64,000 nt of DNA from positions 1 through 64,000 of the forward strand of contig CAVSQL010000010.1 in assembly GCA_963730065.1 (NCBI GenBank), given 5' to 3'. The position numbers were made by a program, and so were the translations under genes. The notes under the pieces are model-generated. The model had not been told where the DNA came from. It worked only from the letters and a program-made list of their open reading frames with translations, and ran no database searches. Below are positions 25,896 through 35,013 of the stretch, one piece after another; position 1 is the stretch's first letter; the number at the start of each line of letters is the position of its first letter. Source of the DNA: UBA9676 sp963730065 (GTDB taxonomy: Bacteria; Actinomycetota; Actinomycetes; Streptosporangiales; Streptosporangiaceae).

Positions 25896-25959
25896 ACATT
25901 GACGCTACTGGGCCGGGCAAACCTCGAGGAGTCCCGGCCGGTCATGATGGAAGGTTGAC

Positions 25960-26709
25960 ATGCCTGACGCCGCGCACGCATTGAGGATCGAGCCGTCCCG
26001 CAAGCGGGTGCGCACCTACCTGGCCGGCCAGCTCGTCGCCGACACCCTCCACCCGGTCCTGGTCTGGGAGGGGCCGCACTACCCCGTCTACTACCTGCCC
26101 GCGGCCGACATCCGGGCCGAGCTGATCCCGGCCGGGCGGACCAAGCACTCCCCCAGCCGCGGCGAGGCGGAGATCCTCGATGTCAAGGTGGCGAGCGCGA
26201 GCGCCCCGGGGGCGGCCCTGCGCTATCCCCAGTCCCCGCTACCGGAACTCCGTGACCTGGTCCGGCTGGACTGGAACTCGATGAGCGAGTGGCTCGAGGA
26301 GGACGAGCCGGTCTACACCCACCCCCGCGACCCCTACTCGCGGGTGGACATCCTGGCCAGCTCCCGGCACGTCCGGGTCGAGCTCGACGGGGTCACCGTC
26401 GCCGACTCCCGCCAGCCCCGCATCCTCTTCGAGACCGGGCTGCCGCCCCGGTACTACCTGCCCCTCGCCGATCTGCGGATGGACCTGCTGCGGCCATCGG
26501 AGTCGGAGTCCCACTGCCCGTACAAGGGGACCGCCAGCTACTGGTCGGTGGACACCGGGCGGGCCGAGCACCGCGACGTGGTGTGGATGTACCGTTTCCC
26601 GCTGCCGGAGAGCCAGAAGATCGCCGGGCTGGCCTGCTTCTACAACGAGAAGGTGGATCTGTTCCTGGACGGGGAGCCGCAGGAACGCCCGCGCACGCAC
26701 TTCAGCTGA
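25960..26709 (+). CDS. DUF427 (two-domain) protein
   Basis: The 249-residue product has two DUF427 modules. The first is at about 20-75 (VRTYLAGQLVADTLHPVLVWEGPHYPVYYLPAADI). The second is at about 130-230 (VRVELDGVTVADSRQPRILFETGLPPRYYLPLADLRMDLL...SHCPYKGTASYWSV...FYNEKVDLFLDG). A GGAAGG site precedes the ATG. DUF427 proteins are small beta-rich proteins of unsettled function. No enzyme activity can be assigned. Confidence 0.9.
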   Translation: MPDAAHALRIEPSRKRVRTYLAGQLVADTLHPVLVWEGPHYPVYYLPAADIRAELIPAGRTKHSPSRGEAEILDVKVASASAPGAALRYPQSPLPELRDLVRLDWNSMSEWLEEDEPVYTHPRDPYSRVDILASSRHVRVELDGVTVADSRQPRILFETGLPPRYYLPLADLRMDLLRPSESESHCPYKGTASYWSVDTGRAEHRDVVWMYRFPLPESQKIAGLACFYNEKVDLFLDGEPQERPRTHFS

Positions 26710-26736
26710 GCGACCGGAGCCGCTAGCGCAGCCCGT

Positions 26737-27945
26737 TCAGCTGGAAGCGGCCCGGGCCGGGGCGCCGGGGTCGTCCGCGTCCTCGATCCGCAGCATCGAC
26801 GGGCCCCGCCGGGCGGAGATCGCCGCGGCGGCGGTCTCCGCCTCCCGCAGCACCCTCAGGATGTTGCCGCCGGCCAGCCGGGCGCAGTCCGGCTCGCTCC
26901 AGCCCCGCTCCAGCAGTTCCGCGATGAGCGCCGGATAGCACGACACATCGGCCAGGCCGTCGGGGAGATCCTCGGTGCCGTCGAAATCCCCGCCCAGACC
27001 GACGTGCTCCACCCCCGCCACCGCGCGCACGTGCTCGACATGATCCGCGACCTGGGCCAGCGTGGCCCGCGGCGGGGGGTTGCGGCGCGCGTACTCCTGC
27101 CGGGCCGCCCGGCTGGCCGGTTCCCAGGGGGCCATCCCGCGCCGCTCCATCTCCGCTGACAGCTCCTGTCCCCACTCCCGGCACGGCTGGGAGACGAACG
27201 CGGGCACGAACGTGACCATGCACACGCCGTTGCTGGCCGGCAGCGCGGCGAGCATCTCGTCCGGCACGTTGCGCGGGTGATCGCACAGCGCCCGGGCGCT
27301 GGAGTGGGAGTAGATGACCGGCGCCTCCGCCACGGCGAAGGCGTCGCGCATGGTCCCCGGTGAGGTGTGGGACAGGTTGACCAGCATCCCGAGCCGCTGC
27401 ATCTCGGCCACGACCTGGCGGCCGAACGCGGTCAGCCCGCCGGCGGCGGTGACGTCGGTGGCCGAGTCGGCCCAGGGCACGTTGGCGTTGTGGGTGAGCG
27501 TCAGGTAGCGCACCCCGAGCCGGTACAGCGCCCGGAGCACGCCCAGCGAGCAGGCGATGCTGTGGCCGCCCTCGGCGCCGATCAGCGACGCGACCTTGCC
27601 CGCGGCGAAGACCCGCTCGACGTCGGCGGCGGTCAGCGCCAGTTCCAGCCGGTCCGGGTAGCGGCCGACCATGCGGTGGACGAAGTCGATCTGCTCCAGG
27701 GTGGCGGCCACCGCCGCCTCCCCGGCCAGGGACACCGGCACGTAGACGGACCAGAACTGCGCCCCCACCTTGCCCTCCGCCAGGCGGGGCAGATCGGTGT
27801 GGGTGAAGCCGAGCGGGGCGGCCAGGTCGGTCGGGCCCAGATCCTGGCGGCCCGACTCGCGCAGCTCCCAGGCGAGGTCGTTGTGGCCGTCCACGAGCGG
27901 GCTGCGGCTCAGCAGCGCCCGGGCGGCGTCGAGGCGGCTGGTCAC
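26737..27945 (-). CDS. Membrane dipeptidase (renal dipeptidase family, M19)
   Basis: This 402-residue zinc metallopeptidase-like TIM barrel has the HNDLAWE metal site near residue 22, the bridging Glu region (IGAEGGHS), and HTSPGTMRD and YSHSSARALCDHPRN with the other His ligands. It hydrolyses dipeptides, probably including D-residue substrates. Despite the name, no signal peptide is evident and the enzyme is probably cytosolic. Its upstream DNA holds tandem palindromic repeats (28163-28200) that may regulate it. Confidence 0.92.
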   Translation of the reverse strand: MTSRLDAARALLSRSPLVDGHNDLAWELRESGRQDLGPTDLAAPLGFTHTDLPRLAEGKVGAQFWSVYVPVSLAGEAAVAATLEQIDFVHRMVGRYPDRLELALTAADVERVFAAGKVASLIGAEGGHSIACSLGVLRALYRLGVRYLTLTHNANVPWADSATDVTAAGGLTAFGRQVVAEMQRLGMLVNLSHTSPGTMRDAFAVAEAPVIYSHSSARALCDHPRNVPDEMLAALPASNGVCMVTFVPAFVSQPCREWGQELSAEMERRGMAPWEPASRAARQEYARRNPPPRATLAQVADHVEHVRAVAGVEHVGLGGDFDGTEDLPDGLADVSCYPALIAELLERGWSEPDCARLAGGNILRVLREAETAAAAISARRGPSMLRIEDADDPGAPARAASS

Positions 27946-28092
27946 CGGGCCAGCCTACGCAGACGGCCGTCCGGGCGGCACGGCGCCCGCATCCGCCTCC
28001 CGGCCGCCACCGGCCGGTCCCGCGCCCGCCCTGGCGCCGCAGCCACATCAGCACCAGCGGTCGCGCCTGCAAAGGATTGCGCATCACCGGGT

Positions 28093-28112
28093 TTCGTGAT
28101 CATTCCGTGATC
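28093..28112. promoter_or_regulatory. Two further TTCCGTGATC-like half sites
   Basis: TTCGTGATCA and TTCCGTGATC follow each other at 28093-28112 and resemble the half sites of the tandem palindromes at 28163-28200. All lie upstream of the dipeptidase gene. Confidence 0.4.
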
Positions 28113-28162
28113 GCTACCGGGAAATAGCCCCGCGAACCCCGGAACCGCCACCATCGGCCATT

Positions 28163-28200
28163 ATTCCATGATCACGGAAACATTCCATGATCACGGAAAC
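28163..28200. promoter_or_regulatory. Tandem 19-bp near-palindromic operator-like repeats
   Basis: The 19-base unit ATTCCATGATCACGGAAAC occurs twice without a gap. Each contains TTCCATGATCACGGAA, which is palindromic except for one base pair. This is typical of a dimeric regulator binding two adjacent sites. The repeats lie about 220 bp upstream of the dipeptidase start and just beyond the broken alcohol dehydrogenase. Confidence 0.6.
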
Positions 28201-28228
28201 GCGGGCCGCCGCATCGCTATTACATCTC

Positions 28229-29049
28229 TCATAGCGACAGAACGGCGGCGCCGTGCACCCGGTCGCCGGCCAGGTCCGCCAGTGCCTGGCCGGCCTGGTC
28301 GAAGGAGTATCCGGTGGTCGTGACCTTGATTCGCAGCCGCTGGGCCAGGGTGAGGAAGTCGGCGGCGTCACCCCGGGTGCTGGCGGTGACGCTGCGCCGT
28401 CCGCTCCTGGAACAGGTCCCTGGTGTAATCCAGCGGCGGGATCTGGGTCAGGTAGATGCCGGCGATCGCCAGCGTGCCGCCCCGGCCGAGCGCGGCCAGC
28501 GCGGGCGGCACCATGCCGCCCACCGGGGCGAAGATGATCGCCGAGTCGAGCGGCTCCGGGGCCGGGTCGTAGGAGTCCTGCGCGGACGCCGCCCCCAGGC
28601 TCAGCGCCAGCTCACGGGCGTCAGGAGCGCGGGTGAACACGTGGACGGCGGCGCCCTGCGCGAGCGCGATCTGCGCCGCGAGATGGGCCGACCCGCCGAA
28701 GCCCCAGATGCCCAGCGAGCCGCCCGGCGGGATCTCCGCCCGCAGCAGCGCCCGGTACCCGATGATCCCCGCGCACAGCAGCGGGGCGAGTTCGGCGTCG
28801 GAGAACCCCTCCGGCAGCGGGTGTGCGTACGCGTCGGCGACCGTGAGGTACTCGGCGTAGCCGCCGTGGATGTCCCAGCCGGTGTAGACCGAGGCCGGGC
28901 ACAGGTTCTCCCGGCCGTGCCAGCGGTACCCGCAGGTGCCCGTCGGTCCTGGCCAGCCAGGGGGCGCCCACCCGGTCGCCGGGGGCGAACCGGGTCGTTC
29001 CCGGCCCGGTCGCCACCGGCCCGGGCTCGTGAACCACCCACGCGCGCAT
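28229..29049 (-). pseudogene. Zinc-dependent alcohol dehydrogenase, frameshifted with an N-terminal deletion
   Basis: The pieces read in three frames. MRAWVVHEPGPVATGP joins directly to GTTRFAPGDRVGAPWLARTDG, missing about 50 residues that should carry the catalytic Cys and GHE zinc ligands. An extra base near 28942 shifts to CGYRWHGRENLCPASVYTGWDIHGGYAEYLTV and the Rossmann domain (GIWGFGGSAHLAAQIALAQG). A lost base near 28405 shifts the last about 55 residues (DAADFLTLAQRLRIKV...DLAGDRVHGAAVLSL). The parent would be a medium-chain Zn alcohol dehydrogenase of the AdhP type. No functional enzyme is expected. Confidence 0.85.
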
Positions 29050-29278
29050 GAGGCCACGCTGGCGCCGGGGACCCCGGCCGGAGCCGGCCCGCCCCGCATT
29101 TGCGGGCCGGACGGAAGCCGACAAACAAACCTATTGAGTGCCGAAGTTGGCGGATTCTCGTCATGCCGCGCGCGTCATCCTGCTACGCTCGCTGACCTTG
29201 GGGAGTTTGCGAATCTCCTTCGTAGCAATGTCGTTACACGCCCGTGCCCGTCCCCGTTACACCCCGAAGGCCCGAGTA

Positions 29279-31987
29279 ATGAGATGGCGTCTGCGGTCTG
29301 TCCGCACGAGGATCCTTCTGCTCGTTCTAGTCCCCGTGATTTCACTGGTTGGGATCTACGCCTTCGCCCTTAGCACCACGGCCGGGGACGTGGTCACCCT
29401 GGCCAAGGCCAACACGGTGAAGAACACCGTCGGTGATCCCGTCGCCGGGTTCATGGCCCAGCTGAGCACCGAGCGCATGCTGGCGATCGGGTACATGTCC
29501 GCCACCACCGGCGCGAACCTGGCCAAGCTGGAGCTGCAGGAGACGAAGACGAACACGGCGATCGCCACCCTGCGGTCCGCCCTCACTTCCAGCGCGGTCA
29601 CGGGCAATGCGTCCCCGGCGGAGAAGGTGGCCATCGCCAAGCTTCTCCGGGATACGGCCAGCCTGCCCAGCCTGCGCGCGCAGGTCGCCGCGCAGATCAT
29701 CCCCAGCGGGCGCGCGTTCGAGGAGTACAACGCCCTGGTCCAGGACGCCTACCGCGTCCTGACCGCGGCGATCCGCCAGCAGACCGATGCGACGCTGGTC
29801 GCCCAGGCGCTGGCGTTCGTGCGGATGGGCCAGTCCGGAGACCTGCTGTCGCAGGAGAACACCTTGCTGCTCGCCGGCCTGACCAGCGGCAAGTTCAACG
29901 CGTCCGATCTCCAGCAGTTCACCCAGCTCGTGGGGGCCCGCCGGGCTTTCTACAACCTGACCCTCCCCGACCTCGACCCTCGCTACCGCGCCTACTACAC
30001 CCACGCGGTCAGCCCGCGCGCCCTCGTGTCGCTGGGGCTGCTGGAAGACACGGTGATCAACGGCACCCGGCCGGGAACCGTGCCGCCGGTCTCGCCGCTC
30101 GCGTGGCAGCAGGCGGTCGGGGCGGTCGGCACCGGGCTCACCACGGCCGGTCTGCAGGCCGGGAACGCGATCACGAGCCAGGCCAACAGCCAGTCCCGTG
30201 CCACGTTCCTGAAGCTGATCCTGGTCGGCGGGCTGGGCCTGATCGCGATTGCCATCTCCATCGGCCTCGGGCTGTGGATCGGGCGCCGCGAGGTGCGCGA
30301 GCTTTCCGACCTCCGGCAGACCGCGCTGGAACTGGCGAACGAGCGCCTGCCCAATGTCGTCAGCCGGCTGGCCGCCGGCGAGCAGGTGGACGTGTCCGCG
30401 CAGGTGCTGCCCGCCGCCGCCGGGTCCGGCTCCGACGAGATCGGCCAGGTGCGCGAAGCCTTCTCCACGGTGCAGCGGACGGCCGTGGAGGCGGCGGTCG
30501 GGCAGGCCAAGCTCCGGCTGGGCATCAGCCACATCTTCCGCAACCTGGCCCGGCGCAGCCAGTCGCTGCTCCACCGGCAGCTGACGCTGCTCGACGCCAT
30601 GGAGCGCAGGGCCAGGGACCCCCAGGAGCTTGACGACCTGTTCCGGGTGGACCATCTCGCGACCCGCATGCGGCGGCACGCCGAGAGCCTCATCATCTTG
30701 TCCGGTGAGGCGCCCGCGCGCGGCTGGCGCCACCCGGTACCGCTGGTGGACGTGCTGCGGGCGGCGGTCGCGGAGGTGGAGGACTACACCCGGATCAAGG
30801 TCTCGGCGAGCACGCAGGCCTCGCTGGCCGGGCCCGCGGTCGGCGACGTCATCCACATGATCGCTGAACTCGCGGAGAACGCGACCATCTACTCGCCCCC
30901 GCAGACACCGGTGTCGATCACCGGCAGCGTCGTCGGCCAGGGCTTCGCGGTGGAGATCGAGGACCGCGGGCTCGGCATGACCCCCGCGCACCGGGAGGAG
31001 ATCAACGCCCAGCTGGAGAACCCGCCAGCGTTCGACCTGTCCGGCAGCGACCAGCTCGGCCTGTTCGTCGCCGGCCAGCTCGCCAAGCGGCAGAACATCC
31101 GGATCTCCCTGCGCGCCTCGCCGTACGGTGGCACAACGGCCATCGTGCTGATCCCGCGTTCGCTGGTCGTCCCGGAAGGGGCCGCCCAGGACGCCCAGCC
31201 CCTTCCGGTCGGGAGTGGCGCGCCGCTGCGGGCCAGGCACGCCATCAGCAGCGGGCCGGAGCTGACCGGCGTCGACGACGGGCCCCCCGGCCCGGTCATT
31301 CCCGAGCAGCGGCAGCCCAGCCCGCCCCCTCCCCCCATCCCCGTCGGGGCTTCGGGTCTCCGCTCGGAGTGGGGGCCGGCCATCGACTGGTCCGAGCCCA
31401 GCCCGCCCAGCCCGTTGGGCACGGCCAGCCCGGACGTGGACATCGATCGCCCGCCGCTGGGATACCGGGATGAGTTCACCGCCGGTCAGCCGTCCCGCCC
31501 GGCCGGGTTCGCCCTCCTGCACCCGGGTGGGGGCAACGGGCCCAGCAGTGTCATCCCGGCCACGGCCGAAGAGACGGCCGGGACCGACCTCCTGGACGAG
31601 TCCGGATTGCCACGGCGGGTCCGCCAGGCGAGCCTGGCCCCGCAGCTTCGCGAGAGTCCGCCCCGTCCCGCCCCGTCCGCGGACCTCGGGATCCTTCCCG
31701 AGCCGGCCTCTGACTGGTCGCCGTCCGAAGCTGCGGCGCCCGAGCGGACACCCGAGGAAACCCGCGCCACCATGTCGGCCATCCAGCGCGGCTGGCAGCG
31801 CGGCAGGTCGGTCTTTGACCCGGCCGACGGCAACGGCGAATCCGGCGCGGACGCGACCGATGCCATGGAAGCCGTGGGCACGGCGGGCGCGAGCGGCGAG
31901 ACCGCGGTTACTGGCATCACCGACTCCGGCGCCAGCCACACCGATGGGGACGGCGCGAGCGCTGAGACGCACCGCCCCGAAGACTGA
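29279..31987 (+). CDS. cvnA: Conservon sensor kinase-like protein (CvnA type)
   Basis: This roughly 902-residue membrane protein has a transmembrane helix near residues 14-34 and an extracytoplasmic nitrate/nitrite-sensing-like helical region. A second helix (about 305-330) is followed by a HAMP-like linker. A HATPase_c domain follows (NATIYSPPQTPVSI..., DRGLGMTP, GLFVAGQLAKRQ) with the short helix SHIFRNLARRSQSLLHRQL in place of a standard His box. A Pro-rich tail of about 250 residues ends the protein. It starts the unit cvnA-B-C-D. ATG 29279 is preferred because it directly precedes the basic/TM leader, but its ribosome-binding site is weak. Confidence 0.9.
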   Translation: MRWRLRSVRTRILLLVLVPVISLVGIYAFALSTTAGDVVTLAKANTVKNTVGDPVAGFMAQLSTERMLAIGYMSATTGANLAKLELQETKTNTAIATLRSALTSSAVTGNASPAEKVAIAKLLRDTASLPSLRAQVAAQIIPSGRAFEEYNALVQDAYRVLTAAIRQQTDATLVAQALAFVRMGQSGDLLSQENTLLLAGLTSGKFNASDLQQFTQLVGARRAFYNLTLPDLDPRYRAYYTHAVSPRALVSLGLLEDTVINGTRPGTVPPVSPLAWQQAVGAVGTGLTTAGLQAGNAITSQANSQSRATFLKLILVGGLGLIAIAISIGLGLWIGRREVRELSDLRQTALELANERLPNVVSRLAAGEQVDVSAQVLPAAAGSGSDEIGQVREAFSTVQRTAVEAAVGQAKLRLGISHIFRNLARRSQSLLHRQLTLLDAMERRARDPQELDDLFRVDHLATRMRRHAESLIILSGEAPARGWRHPVPLVDVLRAAVAEVEDYTRIKVSASTQASLAGPAVGDVIHMIAELAENATIYSPPQTPVSITGSVVGQGFAVEIEDRGLGMTPAHREEINAQLENPPAFDLSGSDQLGLFVAGQLAKRQNIRISLRASPYGGTTAIVLIPRSLVVPEGAAQDAQPLPVGSGAPLRARHAISSGPELTGVDDGPPGPVIPEQRQPSPPPPPIPVGASGLRSEWGPAIDWSEPSPPSPLGTASPDVDIDRPPLGYRDEFTAGQPSRPAGFALLHPGGGNGPSSVIPATAEETAGTDLLDESGLPRRVRQASLAPQLRESPPRPAPSADLGILPEPASDWSPSEAAAPERTPEETRATMSAIQRGWQRGRSVFDPADGNGESGADATDAMEAVGTAGASGETAVTGITDSGASHTDGDGASAETHRPED

Positions 31988-32002
31988 CCCGGGGGGAACA
32001 AC

Positions 32003-32458
32003 GTGGGTGAAGCGGAGCGGCTGGCCGGTCCAGGCACCGGTAACGGCAACGGCACCGATGCCGACCTGGGCTGGCTTCTTGACGACCTGGTGACCCGTGT
32101 CGCCCAGATCGACAAGGCGCTGATCCTGTCCCGCGATGGCCTCGCCATCGGGGCTTCCCAGGGCTTCACCCGGGAGGATGCCGAGCACCTGTCCGCCGTG
32201 GCGGCCGGTTTCCAGAGTCTCGCGCGAGGCGCCGGCCAGCACTTCGGTGGCGGGCGCATCCGCCAGACCATCGTCGAGATGGACAACATCTTCCTGTTCG
32301 TGACGGCCGCCGGCGAGGGAAGCTGCCTGGCCGTGCTCAGCCCGGCCACGGCCGACGTCGGCCTCATCGCCTACGAGATGGCGATCCTGGTCAAGCGCGT
32401 CGGGCCGCACCTGTCCGTACAGCCCCGGCCCGCGTCGGCCGGGGACGGGGCGGGATGA
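32003..32458 (+). CDS. cvnB: Roadblock/LC7 domain protein (CvnB type)
   Basis: The 151-residue product carries a Roadblock/LC7 fold at about 20-135 (LGWLLDDLVTRVAQIDKALILSRDGLAIGASQGFTREDAEHLSAVAAGFQSLARGAG). It starts at GTG 32003, 15 bases after cvnA. In conservons this protein works with the GTPase CvnD, probably as a GTPase-activating or scaffold partner at the membrane kinase. The polar N-terminal 20 residues (GPGTGNGNGTDAD) are variable. Confidence 0.93.
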   Translation: MGEAERLAGPGTGNGNGTDADLGWLLDDLVTRVAQIDKALILSRDGLAIGASQGFTREDAEHLSAVAAGFQSLARGAGQHFGGGRIRQTIVEMDNIFLFVTAAGEGSCLAVLSPATADVGLIAYEMAILVKRVGPHLSVQPRPASAGDGAG

Positions 32459-32464
32459 GCCGCT

Positions 32465-32839
32465 ATGGCCCCACCCGAGGACCGCTGGCTTGACCAGGAC
32501 GCCGGACCCGTGGTCCGCCCGTATGCGCTCATCGGCGGCCGCACCCGGCCGGCCGGCGAAGCGCTGGACGTGATCGCGATGATCATCGCGGTCCGGGGCA
32601 AGTCCCGTGATCCGGTTGGCCTGGAGCCGGAGCATCTCTCGGTGCTCCGGCTGTCCTCGCTGCCCATCTCGGTGGCCGATCTCGCGGCGGACCTCGATCT
32701 TCCGCTGGGCGTGGTCCAGATCCTCCTCGGCGATCTGCGTGAACGTTCCCTCATTACCGTTCACCATCCCATCCCACCCGCCAGACTGCCCGACCCGCAG
32801 ATCCTCAAGGAGGTTGTCGATGGCCTACGCCGGCTCTGA
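32465..32839 (+). CDS. cvnC: DUF742 protein (CvnC type)
   Basis: The 124-residue DUF742 protein has the RPYALIGGRT motif at about 18-27 and a C-terminal winged-helix-like segment (LPISVADLAADLDLPLGVVQILLGDLRERSLITVH). It starts six bases after cvnB and overlaps cvnD by 20 bases. It is a conservon component, probably linking the Roadblock protein and the GTPase; the mechanism is not settled. Confidence 0.93.
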   Translation: MAPPEDRWLDQDAGPVVRPYALIGGRTRPAGEALDVIAMIIAVRGKSRDPVGLEPEHLSVLRLSSLPISVADLAADLDLPLGVVQILLGDLRERSLITVHHPIPPARLPDPQILKEVVDGLRRL

Positions 32840-33428
32840 CCGGGCAGGCGTACCGGTCAGCATCAAGATCCTCATCGCCGGAGGGTTCGGGGTGGGAAAG
32901 ACCACGCTGGTCGGTTCGGTGACCGAGATCCGCCCGCTGCGCACCGAGGAGCCCCTGACCGAGCCGGGCCGGCATGTCAACGTCCTGAACGGGGTGGAGC
33001 GCAAGAGCACGACCACCGTCGCCCTGGACTTCGGCCGGATCACCGTCCGCGACAACCTGGTCGTCTACCTGTTCGGGACACCCGGCCAGGAACGGTTCTG
33101 GTTCATGTGGGACGAGCTGTCGCGCGGCGCGCTGGGCGCGGTTGTGCTCGCGGACACCCGGCGGCTGGCCGACTGCTTCCCGTCCGTCAACTACTTCGAG
33201 AAGCACCACGTCCCGTTCGTCGTCGCGGTGAACTGCTTCGACGGGGCACGCCGCTACAACCCGCAGTCCGTCAAGTCAGCGCTGGACCTCGAGCCGAGCG
33301 TCCCGGTCGTCCTGTGCGACGCCCGCCAGCCGACATCGGGCCGGGACACCCTGATCGCGCTGGTCGAGCACGCGATAGCGACGATACGGCGCGACACCGA
33401 GGCGCCGGCCGAGGTCCCGGCTCCCTGA
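32820..33428 (+). CDS. cvnD: Conservon small GTPase (CvnD type)
   Basis: This 202-residue Ras-like ATP/GTP-binding protein has G1 GGFGVGKTTL (about 21-30), G3 in FGTPGQERF and G4-like VNCFD. The start at 32820 (ATG GCC TAC) lies inside the end of cvnC, so the genes are translationally coupled. It belongs to the CvnD/MglA-related GTPases that form a membrane complex with CvnA-C and affect development and secondary metabolism in Streptomyces. The unit ends at the hairpin 33442-33471. Confidence 0.94.
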   Translation: MAYAGSDRAGVPVSIKILIAGGFGVGKTTLVGSVTEIRPLRTEEPLTEPGRHVNVLNGVERKSTTTVALDFGRITVRDNLVVYLFGTPGQERFWFMWDELSRGALGAVVLADTRRLADCFPSVNYFEKHHVPFVVAVNCFDGARRYNPQSVKSALDLEPSVPVVLCDARQPTSGRDTLIALVEHAIATIRRDTEAPAEVPAP

Positions 33429-33441
33429 CCCCTGCCGGGCC

Positions 33442-33471
33442 CTTACCCGGGCTCTGGATAGCCCGGGTAAG
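33442..33471. terminator. 12-bp perfect hairpin ending the conservon
   Basis: CTTACCCGGGCT and AGCCCGGGTAAG pair perfectly across the 6-base loop CTGGAT. It lies 14 bases after cvnD and 9 bases before the stop of the convergent epimerase gene, so it can act in both directions. Confidence 0.8.
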
Positions 33472-33479
33472 AGTCAGGG

Positions 33480-34688
33480 CTAGTCCTGGGGCAGCTCGGT
33501 CATGAGGTCGGCCGCGGTCTCCATGCCAGCCCGCCACACCGACCGGGCGATGATCTTGGTCGGGTCGGCGCGGTACCGGTAACGGTAAGCGACCTCCTTG
33601 CCCTCCTCCAGCAGGCCCTCCGACAGGGTGGTCGGGTTCAGGCCCAGGGCCAGGAACTGCTCGTTGCGCACGACCAGGTCGTTCTCCTCGGCCTCGCGCC
33701 GCGGGTTGGGCAGGTAGGCGATCTCGGCGCCCATCGCGTCGGCGATCATCTTGGCCAGATCGACCAGCCGGTGCGTCTCGGTCATCTGGTTGAGCACGCG
33801 CGGCCGGGACGGGTCCTCGGGCGGCTTGGTGATCGCGATCTCGATGCACCGGACCGTGTCGCGGATGTGGATGAACGCGCGGGTCTGGCCGCCGGTGCCG
33901 TGCACCGTGAGCGGGTGCCCGATCGCGGCCTGCATGAGGAACCGGTTCAGCACGGTGCCGTAGTCACCGTCGTAGTCGAACCGGTTGATCAGCCGCTCGT
34001 CGCGGCCCGTCTGGTCGGTCTGGGTGCCCCACACGATGCCCTGGTGCAGATCGGTGATGGCCAGCTGATCGTTCTTGGCGTAGAACGAGAACAGCAGCTG
34101 GTCCAGCGTCTTGGTCAGGTGGTACACCGAGCCCGGGTTGGCCGGGTGCAGGATCTCCCGCTCCAGCTCACCGTCGGGCGTGGGCACCTTCACCGTCAGG
34201 TACCCCTCCGGGATCGGGGCGGACCCGGACCAGCCGTAGCCGTACACGCCCATCGTGCCCAGGTGCACCAGCGAGGCGCCGATCCCGGTGGCCACCAGCG
34301 CGGTCAGCAGGTTGTGGGTCGCCCGCACGTTGTTGTCCACGGTGTAGCGCTTGGCGCGCGTGTCCCGCATCGAGTACGGCGCCGCCCGCTGCTCGGCGAA
34401 ATGAACGATCGCCTCAGGCCGGATGTCCTCGAGCACCGCCACCAGCCGGTCGTACTCGGCGGCCAGGTCCAGGTTGATGAAACCGACCTCACGCCCGGAC
34501 ACCTCACGCCACACCCGGATCCGCTCACCGATCGGGCGGATCGGGGTCAGCGAGTCCACCTCGAGCTCGACGTCGATCTTCCGGCGGCTCAGGTTGTCGA
34601 TGACGGTGATCTCATGGCCGCGGTCCGACAGATACAGCGTGGTCGGCCAGCCACAAAAACCGTCGCCGCCGAGAACCAGAACGCGCAT
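33480..34688 (-). CDS. NAD-dependent epimerase, UDP-sulfoquinovose synthase (SqdB/SQD1)-like
   Basis: This 402-residue extended SDR has N-terminal MRVLVLGGDGFCGWPTTLYLSDRGHEITVIDNLSRR, a good match to the SqdB/SQD1 signature GGDG(Y/F)CGW. It also has HFAEQRAAPYSM, a catalytic Thr in LGTMGVYGY, the YHLTK pair, and DLHQGIVWGTQT. SQD1 makes UDP-sulfoquinovose from UDP-glucose and sulfite for sulfolipid. No SqdX/SqdC-type glycosyltransferase lies nearby, so the product may differ. ATG 34688 is chosen over 34718 because the beta strand begins there. Confidence 0.85.
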   Translation of the reverse strand: MRVLVLGGDGFCGWPTTLYLSDRGHEITVIDNLSRRKIDVELEVDSLTPIRPIGERIRVWREVSGREVGFINLDLAAEYDRLVAVLEDIRPEAIVHFAEQRAAPYSMRDTRAKRYTVDNNVRATHNLLTALVATGIGASLVHLGTMGVYGYGWSGSAPIPEGYLTVKVPTPDGELEREILHPANPGSVYHLTKTLDQLLFSFYAKNDQLAITDLHQGIVWGTQTDQTGRDERLINRFDYDGDYGTVLNRFLMQAAIGHPLTVHGTGGQTRAFIHIRDTVRCIEIAITKPPEDPSRPRVLNQMTETHRLVDLAKMIADAMGAEIAYLPNPRREAEENDLVVRNEQFLALGLNPTTLSEGLLEEGKEVAYRYRYRADPTKIIARSVWRAGMETAADLMTELPQD

Positions 34689-35013
34689 ACCGGACTCCCA
34701 TCCTGTTCGGCCCAACAACAGGGACGCCGGCAGCCGCCCGCCCCGCGGGCGGAGCCGGCCTGGATAGGCTCCGGCTCATGCCACGGCGTCCCGTAGGCGG
34801 ATAGTGTACCGGGCGATGTCCCTGGTGCTAGCTGCCCGCAGGGATAGCGGCCAGTATCTGGGCTGCCTGGTGGGGAAAGTGTTGATATCGGGACGGAACG
34901 GGACCCGCCAATACTGCCGGTTTTCTATCTCACCGCGCCTGACCTGCGAAAACGGTAATGATTACGACGGGGAGTGTTCCTCATCACCAAAATCCGCGCC
35001 CGCCGGGCGCCCG
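34689..35013. other. Intergenic stretch, relatively AT-rich
   Basis: No gene is apparent. Bases 34860-34990 are distinctly poorer in GC than the surroundings and probably hold the promoter for the epimerase gene on the minus strand. Nothing else was recognised. Confidence 0.4.

Noticed and set aside
26723..28087. A 454-codon minus-strand frame overlapping the membrane dipeptidase
   Set aside because: The dipeptidase frame on the same strand contains the metal-binding motifs. This one is an Arg/Gly-rich alternative frame.
29342..32767. An 1141-codon open frame on the minus strand, opposite cvnA-cvnC
   Set aside because: It is a GC-bias shadow. The plus strand carries the recognisable conservon genes, while the minus frame has no domain and is rich in Arg, Gly and His low-complexity sequence.
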